Of a stretch of DNA of 64,000 nt, positions 24,001 through 36,000 are shown in pieces. Under the pieces are notes generated by a model. The model saw nothing but the letters and a program-made list of their open reading frames with translations. It was not told where the DNA came from and made no database searches. The stretch lies in assembly GCF_026151205.1 (NCBI RefSeq), contig NC_087072.1, positions 10,640,169 through 10,704,168 of the forward strand, given 5' to 3'. The stretch is from Bolinopsis microptera (taxonomy: Eukaryota > Ctenophora > Tentaculata > Lobata > Bolinopsidae). The first letter of the stretch is position 1. Every line of letters begins with the position of its first letter. The position numbers and the translations under genes are program-made.

Positions 24001-27000
24001 CCCCCCCCCCCCCCCCAGACATCTCAATATGAAAATTGGCAAACTTTTAAGAAATACTAGTCATAATTTTAGAAAATATAGATCAGTTATTTTGGCTGAC
24101 CGGTGCAACCAACTGATTGCGTGCTGAGAGGAATGTTGGTAATGTTAGAAATATTTTTAGATCTGGGCACGTGAGATAAGAATCAGTTAGTCCATCAGAA
24201 CCAGTGGCGTAACTTAGGGCCCCGCAGACCCCGCCGTGCGGGGGGGGCGCCGTATAAGGGGGGCGCAATTTTCCTGAATTTTAGGCCCTTTCACTGAAAA
24301 AACGCCTTGTTTGTGTATTTCCCTGTCCAATTTAGCGTTCGGCCGACGCGAGAAAAATATTTGGGGTACCCTTTTTTGCTTCAGGGGGCGCAAAAAGCTG
24401 TAGGGGGGCGAGAAAAAAAGTACCCGACCTTTTTTTTTTTTTTTTTTTTTAGGGTCAAAAAATTTTAGGGGGACGCTTTTCGTCACTGAGCGGGGGGGGC
24501 GTCAACAAGCAAAGTTTCGCCACTGATCAGAACTTAAGTCTTATGGGCACATGCCTAATTAAGATCATGATTCTTCGCAGGTGTTTATATGATCTGTTGG
24601 TTAATTAACAGGTAGACATTCAGTTACTGTTAACGCTGCTTAGTTTCTTTGAGGTTATGCTCACCCTCAAGTTTGTGATCGCAGCAAGCTGAGTTTTCAG
24701 CGGTCTACTAGAACATTCTATATCGACTTCCTTTACAAAACCGATCATAATCGATAAAAGATCCCTTAGAAGTCTTAGATATCAACCATACACTGATATA
24801 AAATGGAACAATGGAACATATACCAAACCACCAAGCAATATAAACGATGAAAAACCTAATAACAAGGAAAACCCCAAAAGGCCATTGTTTCTAGAAAGAG
24901 AGATAAGCATAGAACTCTATACAATACCACAACCTAAACCTCCTCCAGAGAAACCAGATAATACTACAAGTTCGAAACCATCCGAAAAAGGAACATGGCC
25001 AACAGGATCCAACAATTATTGCCCAACAGAGATGCCGTTAAAGCATGATAAAGATAAGCCACACTTGCTTCTTCCTGTTATCACATCCTGCAACACACTG
25101 CTGATAATCCTCAGTCTTATCTCCAACCTCTTCATTCTCACTTACTACTGGACCAACTCTACCAACCTCCCCTCCATCCTCTACCTCCGAAACAGTGTAA
25201 CTGACTTTATCAGTGCCATCGGGTTCCTGCTCCAAGTTCCTCTGGTTACAAGAGTTCTAGAAGAAGATGTTCCAACAAGTCTGGCTCTGATCAGTTACTG
25301 GATAACTACAGTTTCTGTTAGGATGAGTGTCTTCATGAACTGTGTGCTGGGTGTGGTCAGATGTATCAACATTCTCAACCCTTTCTATCCAGTCAACAAA
25401 AAGTATGTTACCATCTCCACCCTGGTCTATCTTCTTCTCTGGTCGACAATTACATCTCTGGATATCTGGACTTACATCACAAAGATTTGTCTCCAAAACA
25501 AGGTCTATCTCATCAAATCACTGGTCCTCAAAGCAGAGCCAGGATTTTCTCTCACAAGTCTGACGAATCTGTAAACAACACTCTGACCTCCTTCTCCCAG
25601 GGAGAGATAGTAGTGGTACAGTTCCTCACTCCCTTAGCTCTCCCTGCTGTCCTCTGTTTTATTCTCATGATAATACAGATCTACTACCTCACCAAACAGA
25701 AAGTTGGGATTACTTCCAACCAACCTGGATCTGGCAAGAAGTCAACACAACTAAGCAAAGTGTCTTCAAAAGAACAGAGGACAGAGAAAAGGAAGAAACC
25801 AAGTCCTAACGGTAAAGCAGCTGTCACCATCCTGATTGTGACAACAATATATGTACTGACATCCATCCTGTCAGTGGTTGTGTGGCTGATAATCTACAGG
25901 ACACACCTTGGAAGAGAAGACAAGATAAAGAAACTGTCCTGGACAGAGTTGGGTATGATCTACATCTCCAGCTCTACTTCACCTCTACTCTGCTCTACTG
26001 TTACTGCTCTTACACTTTTTCTGAGGAGCACTGCCATGCAGTGTCATCTTAAAGTAATGTTCGGGAAATTATTTAAACCTCAAACCTCCCCGGAACTCTC
26101 GATGAGAACTGAAGAATCTAGATAGAAGAGAACTAACATTTATTGTGCCTTCAGAGTCTTACAGAAAACAATCAGATATGTTTAAAATATGGTCAACAAT
26201 GTAACTATAGGGCAGTCGTGAGACAAACCGGCAAGAAGAGATTTTTTGCCTTAAAGACACCACTGTGTGTAAACGATTTTTTAAATATATAAATTATTGC
26301 TGCACAACCAACTGATTGTGTGCAGAGACGAATGTTAGTAATGTAATAGAAGTTTGTAGATCGAGGCACGGGTGATAAGAGTTAGTAAACATTAGTCCAT
26401 GAGAACCTATGAGCGCATGCCTAATTATCTTCGTGATTCTTTATATAACAGGTGTTTATATGCGCTCCCACTAAATCGCACGCCCAAATTTAAAGAAAAT
26501 CCTTGTGAAAGGGACCTGAAGGCTCAAAAGTAATCTGGTTGGTGTATTTTTGGACGCCGATTCCGAATCACCTCCCATGACGTAGGGTAAAAATGCTTCC
26601 CTGGAAAATTATCGGCAAAAAACTGTTTTGTTCACGTGACAGGCTAGTAAGACACGAAATTGATTGTTTAGGGCTCGGGTTAGGGTTAGGGTTGTGGTTA
26701 GGGTTATGGATAGCTTTGGGTTTATGGTTAGGGTTAGAGTTGGGATTAGGGTTTATGTAAAACCATTTTGTTCGGCTGCAAAACCATAAAAACCAAAGTC
26801 ACGTGATAATTTTTGGGCAAGCGAATTAGTAAGAGCCGTTTATATGATCTATTGTGTACTTCCAGCTAGACTTTCAGTCATTGTTAATGCTGCCTAGTTT
26901 CTTTGAGGTTATGGTCACCTGCAAGTTTGTAATCGCAGCAAGCTGAGTTTTCTACTCGAACATTCTACATCAACTTCGGTGGGAATAAAATTTTACCACA

Positions 27001-30000
27001 CTCTCATAATAGTTTAAAATACCAAATTACTCCACACGAAACATTTATACAGGATACTTTAGCCTGATATTATAAACAGATGGAATCATTTATATATATG
27101 ATGGCACAAATTGTGAACCGTTGTAAAACACTAATTTCGAAGATACATTTTTAAACAACTATGTGATTACATCTGCCTCAGCGGACCAACGACTTGCCCA
27201 AATTACCACCAGAATAAAAGCTTTCAAATATATTTTTAGAACAAAACTGTTTTACCTTCTTTATTTGTGATATGTCTACAGTAAAATAAAATTATTGTCT
27301 TGTTATTATCCCCCTGATCACGACAAACTGGGTGTTTGAAAGACATCTCAATATGAAAATTGGCAAACTTTTAAGAAATACTAGTCATAATTTTAGAAAA
27401 TATAGACCAGTTATTTTGGCTGACCGGTGCAACCAACTGATTGCGTGCTGAGACGAATGTTGGTAATGTTAGAAATATTTTTAGATCTGGGCACGTGAGA
27501 TAAGAATCAGTTAGTCCATCAGAACTTAAGTCGTATGGGCACATGCTTAACTAAGATCTTGATTCTTTACAGGTGTTTATATGATCTGTTGGTTAATTAA
27601 CAGCTAGACATTCAGTTACTGTTAACGCTGCTTAGTTTCTTTGAGGTTATGCTCTCCCTCAAGTTTGTGATCCCAGCAAGCTGGGTTTTCAGCGGTCTAC
27701 TAGAACATTCTATATCAACTTCCTTTACAAAACCGATCATAATCGATAAAAGATCCCTTAGAAGTCTTAGATATCAACCATACACTGATATAAAATGGAA
27801 CAATGGCACATATACCAAACCATGAAATAATTGGATCAAAAGTCTGATATAAGTGTTGTCACTATACTGCCGTGGCACTGCCGTGGCACTGCCGCGGGAC
27901 TGCCGCCGTACTGCCGCCGTGCTGCCGCCGTACTGCCGCCGTACTGCCGCCGTACTGCCGCCGTGCTGCCGCCGTACTGCCGCCGTGCTGCCGCCGTACT
28001 GCCGCCGTACTGCCGCCGTACTGCCGTCGGAATACTGATGTATGACCCAAACCACCAAGCAATATAAACGATGAAAAACCTAATAACAAGGAAAACCCCA
28101 AAAGGCCATTGTTTCTAGAAGGAGAGATAAGCATAGAACTCTATACAATACCACAACCTAAACCTCCTCCAGAGAAACCAGATAATACTAAAAGTTCGAA
28201 ACCATCCGAAAAAGGACCAATGCCAACAGAATCCAACAATAATTGCCCTACAGAGGCGCCGTTAAAGCATGATAAAGATAAGCCACACTTGCTTCTTCCT
28301 GTTATCACATCCTGCAACACACTGCTGATAATCCTCAGTCTTATCTCCAACCTCTTCATTCTCACTTACTACTGGACCAACTCTACCAACCTCCCCTCCA
28401 TCCTCTACCTCCGAAACAGTGTAGTTGACTTTATCAGTGCCATCGGGTTCCTGCTCCAAGTTCCTCTGGTTATAAGAGTTCTAGAAGAAGATGTTCCAAC
28501 AAGTCTGCCTCGGATCAGTTACTGGATAACTACAGTTTCTGTTAGGATGAGTGTCTTCATGAACTGTGTGCTGGGTGTGGTCAGATGTATCAACATTCTA
28601 AATCCTTTCTATCCAGTCAACAGAAAGTATGTTACCATCTCCACCCTGATCTATCTTTTTCTCTGGTCGACAATTACATCTCTGGATATCTGGACTTACA
28701 TCACAAAGATTTGTCTCCAAAACAAGGTCTATCTCATCAAATCACTGGTCCTCAAAGCAGAGCCAGGATTTTCTCTCACAAGTCTGACAGGATCTGTAAA
28801 CAACACTCTGACCTCCTTCTCCCAGGGAGAGATAGTAGTAGTACAGTTTCTCACTCCCTTAGCTCTTCCTGCCCTCCTCTGTTTTATTCTCGTGATAATA
28901 CAGATCTACTACCTCACCAGGCAAAAAGTTGGGATTACTTCCAACCAACCTGGATCTGGCAAGAAGTCAACACAACTAAGCAAAGAGTCTTCAAAAGAAC
29001 AGAGGACAGAGAAAAGGAAGAAACCAAGTCCTAACGGTAAAGCAGCTGTCACCATCCTGATTGTGACAACAATATATGTACTGACATCCATCCTGTCAGT
29101 GGCTGTGTGGCTGATCATCTACAGGACACACCTTGGAAGAGAAGAGAAGATAAAGAAACTGTCCTGGACAGAGTTGGGCATGATCTACATCTCCAGCTCT
29201 ACTTCACCTCTACTCTGCTCTACTGTTACCGCTCTTACACTTTTTCTGAGGAGCACTGCCATGCAGCGTCATCTTAAAGTAGTGTTCGGGAAATTATTCA
29301 AACCCCAAACCTCCCCAGAACTCTCGATGAGAACTGGCGAATCTAGAATCTAGATAGAAGCGAACTGACATTTATTGTGCCTTCAGAGTCTTACAGAAAA
29401 CAATCAGATATGTTTAAAATATCGTCAACAATGTAATTGTAGGGCAGTCGTGAGACAAGCCGGCAAGAAGAGAGTTTTTGCCTTAAAGACACCACTGTGT
29501 GTAAACGATTTTTTAAATACATAAATTATTGCTGCACAACCAACTGATTGTGTGCTGAGACGAATGATAGTAATGTAATAGAAGTTTTTAGATCGAGGCA
29601 CGAGTGATAAGAATCAGTAAACATTAGTCCATGAGAACCTATGAGCACATGCCTAATTATCTTCGTGATTCTTTATACAACAGGTGTTTATATGATCTAT
29701 TGGTTAATTAACAGTTAGACATTCAGTTACTGTTAACGCTGCTTAGTTTCTTTGAGGTTATGCTCTCCCACAAGTTTGTGATCGCAGCAAGCTGGGTTTT
29801 CAGCGGTTTACTCGAACATTCTATATCAACTTCCTTTACTAAACCGATCGGAATCGATAAAAGATCCCTTAGAAGTCTTAGAGATCAACCATGCACTGAA
29901 AGAAATACTAGGAGATATACTACAGAAACTGGACCTATTCAGGAGTTCCAATATACGCAACCATCCAACATAGAAAAAGAAACAGGATCCAACAACCCCA

Positions 30001-33000
30001 ACAATAATTGCCCTACAGAGACGCCGTTAAAGCATGATAAAGATAAGCCAAATTGGCTTCTTCTTGTTATCACATCCTGCAACACACTGCTGATAATCCT
30101 CAGTCTTATCTCCAACCTCTTCATTCTCACTTACTACTGGACCAACTCTACCAACCTCCCCTCCATCCTCTACCTCCGAAACAGTGTAGTTGACTTTATC
30201 AGTGCCATCGGGTTCCTGCTCCAAGTTCCTCTGGTTACAAGAGTTCTAGAAGAAGATGTTCCAACAAGTCTGCCTCTGATCAGTTACTGGATAACTACAG
30301 TTTCTGTTAGGATGAGTGTCTTCATGAACTGTGTGCTGGGTGTGGTCAGATGTATCAACATTCTCAACCCTTTCTATCCAGTCAGCAGAAAGTATGTTAC
30401 CATCTCCACCCTGATCTATCTTTTTCTCTGGTCGACAATTACATCTCTGGATATCTGGACTTACATCACAAAGATTTGTCTCCAAAACAAGGTCTATCTC
30501 ATCAAATCACTGGTCCTCAAAGCAGAGCCAGGATTTTCTCTCACAAGTCTGACAGGATCTGTAAACAACACTCTGACCTCCTTCTCCCAGGGAGAGATAG
30601 TAGTAGTACAGTTTCTCACTCCCTTAGCTCTTCCTGCCCTCCTCTGTTTTATTCTCATGATAATACAGATCTACTACCTCACCAGGCAAAAAGTTGGGAT
30701 TACTTCCAACCAACCTGGATCTGGCAAGAAGTCAACACAACTAAGCAAAGAGTCTTCAAAAGAACAGAGGACAGAGAAAAGGAAGAAACCAAGTCCTAAC
30801 GGTAAAGCAGCTGTCACCATCCTGATTGTGACAACAATATATGTACTGACCTCCATCCTGTCAGTGGCTGTTTGGCTGGTCATCTACAGGACACACCTTG
30901 GAAGAGAAGACAAGATAAAGAAACTGTCCTGGACCGAGTTGGGTATGATCTACATCTCCAGCTCTACTTCACCTCTACTCTGCTCTACTGTTACCGCTCT
31001 TACTCTTTTTCTGAGGAGCACTGCCATGCAGCGTCATCTTAAAGTAATGTTCGGGAGATTATTCAAACCCCAAATATCTCTGGAACTCTCGATGAGAACT
31101 GAAGAATCTAGAATCTAGATAGAAGCGAACTAACATTTATTGTGCCTTCAGAGTCTTACAGAAAACAATCAGATATGTTTAAAATATGGTCAACAATGTA
31201 ATTGTAGGGCAGTCGTGAGAAAAACCGACCCGAAGAGATTTTTTGCCTTAAAGACATCACTGTGTGTAAACGATTTTTAAATAAATAAATTATTGCTGCA
31301 CAACCATAAACCAACTGATCATGATTGTGTGCTGAGACGAATGATAGTAATGTAATAGAAGTTTTTAGATCGAGGCACGAGTGATAAGAATCAGTAAACA
31401 TTAGTCCATGAGAACCTATGAGCACATGCCTAATTATCTTCGTGATTCTTTATACAACAGGTGTTTATATGATCTATTGGTTAATTAACAGCTAGACATT
31501 CAGTTACTGTTAACGCTGCTTAGTTTCTTTGAGGTTATGCTCTCCCTCAAGTTTGTAATCCCAGCAAGCTGGGTTTTCAGCGGTTTACTTGAACATTCTA
31601 TATCAACTTCCTTTACTAAACCGATCGGAATCGATAAAAGATCCCTTAGAAGTCTTAGAGATCAACCATACACTGAAAGAAATACTAGGATATATACTAC
31701 AGAAACTGGACCTATTCAGGAGTTCCAATATACGCAACCATCCAACATAGAAAAAGAAACAGGATCCAACAACCCCAACAATAATTGCCCTACAGAGACG
31801 CCGTTAAAGCATGATAAAGATAAGCCAAATTGGCTTCTTCTTGTTATCACATCCTGCAACACACTGCTGATAATCCTCAGTCTTATCTCCAACCTCTTCA
31901 TTCTCACTTACTACTGGACCAACTCTACCAACCTCCCCTCCATCCTCTACCTCCGAAACAGTGTAGTTGACTTTATCAGTGCCATCGGGTTCCTGCTCCA
32001 AGTTCCTCTGGTTACAAGAGTTCTAGAAGAAGATGTTCCAACAAGTCTGGCTCTGATCAGTTACTGGATAACTACAGTTTCTGTTAGGATGAGTGTCTTC
32101 ATGAACTGTGTGCTGGGTGTGGTCAGATGTATCAACATTCTCAACCCTTTCTATCCAGTCAACAAAAAGTATGTTACCATCTCCACCCTGGTCTATCTTC
32201 TTCTCTGGTCGACAATTACATCTCTGGATATCTGGACTTACATCACAAAGATTTGTCTCCAAAACAAGGTCTATCTCATCAAATCACTGGTCCTCAAAGC
32301 AGAGCCAGGATTTTCTCTCACAAGTCTGACGAATCTGTAAACAACACTCTGACCTCCTTCTCCCAGGGAGAGATAGTAGTGGTACAGTTCCTCACTCCCT
32401 TAGCTCTCCCTGCTGTCCTCTGTTTTATTCTCATGATAATACAGATCTACTACCTCACCAAACAGAAAGTTGGGATTACTTCCAACCAACCTGGATCTGG
32501 CAAGAAGTCAACACAACTAAGCAAAGTGTCTTCAAAAGAACAGAGGACAGAGAAAAGGAAAAAACCAAGTCCTAACGGTAAAGCAGCTGTCACCATCCTG
32601 ATTGTGACAACAATATATGTACTGACATCCATCCTGTCAGTGGCTGTTTGGCTGATCATCTACAGGACACACCTTGGAAGAGAAGACAAGATAAAGAAAC
32701 TGTCCTGGACAGAGTTGGGTATGATCTACATCTCCAGCTCTACTTCACCTCTACTCTGCTCTACTGTTACTGCTCTTACACTTTTTCTGAGGAGCACTGC
32801 CATGCAGTGTCATCTTAAAGTAATGTTCGGGAAATTATTTAAACCTCAAACCTCCCCGGAACTCTCGATGAGAACTGAAGAATCTAGATAGAAGAGAACT
32901 AACATTTATTGTGCCTTCAGAGTCTTACAGAAAACAATCAGATATGTTTAAAATATGGTCAACAATGTAACTATAGGGCAGTCGTGAGACAAACCGGCAA

Positions 33001-36000
33001 GAAGAGATTTTTTGCCTTAAAGACACCACTGTGTGTAAACGATTTTTTAAATATATAAATTATTGCTGCACAACCAACTGATTGTGTGCAGAGACGAATG
33101 TTAGTAATGTAATAGAAGTTTGTAGATCGAGGCACGGGTGATAAGAGTTAGTAAACATTAGTCCATGAGAACCTATGAGCGCATGCCTAATTATCTTCGT
33201 GATTCTTTATATAACAGGTGTTTATATGCGCTCCCACTAAATCGCACGCCCAAATTTAAAGAAAATCCTTGTGAAAGGGACCTGAAGGCTCAAAAGTAAT
33301 CTGGTTGGTGTATTTTTGGACGCCGATTCCGAATCACCTCCCATGACGTAGGGTAAAAATGCTTCCCTGGAAAATTATCGGCAAAAAACTGTTTTGTTCA
33401 CGTGACAGGCTAGTAAGACACGAAATTGATTGTTTAGGGCTCGGGTTAGGGTTAGGGTTGTGGTTAGGGTTATGGATAGCTTTGGGTTTATGGTTAGGGT
33501 TAGAGTTGGGATTAGGGTTTATGTAAAACCATTTTGTTCGGCTGCAAAACCATAAAAACCAAAGTCACGTGATAATTTTTGGGCAAGCGAATTAGTAAGA
33601 GCCGTTTATATGATCTATTGTGTACTTCCAGCTAGACTTTCAGTCATTGTTAATGCTGCCTAGTTTCTTTGAGGTTATGGTCACCTGCAAGTTTGTAATC
33701 GCAGCAAGCTGAGTTTTCTACTCGAACATTCTACATCAACTTCGGTGGGAATAAAATTTTACCACACTCTCATAATAGTTTTAAAATACCAAATTACTCC
33801 ACACGAAACATTTATACAGGATACTTTAGCCTGATATTATAAACAGATGGAATCATTTATATATATGATGGCACAAATTGTGAACCGTTGTAAAACACTA
33901 ATTTCGAAGATACATTTTTAAACAACTATGTGATTACATCTGCCTCAGCGGACCAACGACTTGCCCAAATTACCACCAGAATAAAAGCTTTCAAATATAT
34001 TTTTAGAACAAAACTGTTTTACCTTCTTTATTTGTGATATGTCTACAGTAAAATAAAATTATTGTCTTGTTATTATCCCCCTGATCACGACAAACTGGGT
34101 GTTTGAAAGACATCTCAATATGAAAATTGGCAAACTTTTAAGAAATACTAGTCATAATTTTAGAAAATATAGATCAGTTATTTTGGCTGACCGGTGCAAC
34201 CAACTGATTGCGTGCTGAGACGAATGTTGGTAATGTTAGAAATATTTTAAGATCTGGGCACTCGAGATAAGAATCAGTTAGTCCATCAGAACTTAAGTCT
34301 TATGGGCACATGCCTAATTAAGATCATGATTCTTCGCAGGTGTTTATATGATCTGTTGGTTAATTAACAGCTAGACATTCAGTTACTGTTAACGCTGCTT
34401 AGTTTCTTTGAGGTTATGCTCTCCCTCAAGTTTGTAATCCCAGCAAGCTGGGTTTTCAGCGGTCTACTAGAACATTCTATATCAACTTCCTTTACAAAAC
34501 CGATCATAATCGATAAAAGATCCCTTAGAAGTCTTAGATATCAACCATACACTGATATAAAATGGAACAATGGAACATATACCAAACCACCAAGCAATAT
34601 AAACGATGAAAAACCTAATAACAAGGAAAACCCCAAAAGGCCATTGTTTCTAGAAGGAGAGATGAGCATAGAAGTCTATACAAAATATACCAAACCACCA
34701 CCAAAAGTCGAAATCCTTACAAAACCACAACCTAAACCTCCTCCAGAGAAACCAGATAATACTACAAGTTCGAAACCATCCGAAAAAGGACCATGGCCAA
34801 CAGGATACAACAATTATTGCCCAACAGAGATGCCGTTAAAGCATGATAAAGATAAGCCACACTTGCTTCTTCCTGTTATCACATCCTGCAACACACTGCT
34901 GATAATCCTCAGTCTTATCTTCAACCTCTTCATTCTCACTTACTACTGGACCAACTCTACCAACCTCCCCTCCATCCTCTACCTCCGAAACAGTGTAACT
35001 GACTTTATCAGTGCCATCGGGTTCCTGCTCCAAGCTCCTCTGGTTATGAGAGTTCTAGAAGAAGATGTTCCAACAAGTCTGCCTCTGATCAGTTACTGGA
35101 TAACTACAGTTTCTGTTAGGATGAGTGTCTTCATGAACTGTGTGCTGGGTGTGGTCAGATGTATCAACATTCTCAACCCTTTCTATCCAGTCAACAGAAA
35201 GTATGTTACCATCTCCACCCTGGTCTATCTTCTTCTCTGGTCGACAATTACATCTCTGGATATCTGGACTTACATCACAAAGATTTGTCTCCAAAACAAG
35301 GTCTATCTCATCAAATCACTGGTCCTCAAAGCAGAGCCAGGATTTTCTCTCACAAGTCTGACAGGATCTGTAAACAACACTCTGACCTCCTTCTCCCAGG
35401 GAGAGATAGTAGTGGTACAGTTCCTCACTCCCTTAGCTCTCCCTGCTCTCCTCTGTTTTGTTCTCATGATAATACAGATATACTACCTCACCAGGCAAAA
35501 AGTTGGGATTACTTCCAACCAACCTGGATCTGGCAAGAAGTCAACACAACTAAGCAAAGTGTCTTCAAAAGAACAGAGGACAGAGAAAAGGAAGAAACCA
35601 AGTCCTAACCGTAAAGCAGCTGTCACCATCCTGATTGTGACAACAATATATGTACTGACATCCATCCTGTCAGTGGCTGTGTGGCTGATCATCTACAGGA
35701 CACACCTTGGAAGAGAAGACAAGATAAAGAAACTGTCCTGGACAGAGTTGGGTATGATCTACATCTCCAGCTCTACTTCACCTCTACTCTGCTCTACTGT
35801 TACTGCTCTTACACTTTTTCTGAGGAGCACTGCCATGCAGCGTCATCTTAAAGTAATGTTTGGGAATTCATTCACAACCAAAATAACTCCGGAACTCTCG
35901 ATGAGAACTGAAGAATCTAGAATCTAGATAGAAGCGAACTGACATTTATTGTGCCTTCAGAGTCTTACAGAAAACAATCAGATATGTTTAAAATATGGTC

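Noticed and set aside
28109..28111. Start codon of receptor copy C (and likewise 24885 for B)
   Set aside because: The codon is TTG; aligned paralogues show it is internal to the N-terminal domain.
27774..28134. Arg/Ala/Gly-rich frames on both strands
   Set aside because: They are translations of the 11-bp GC-rich minisatellite.
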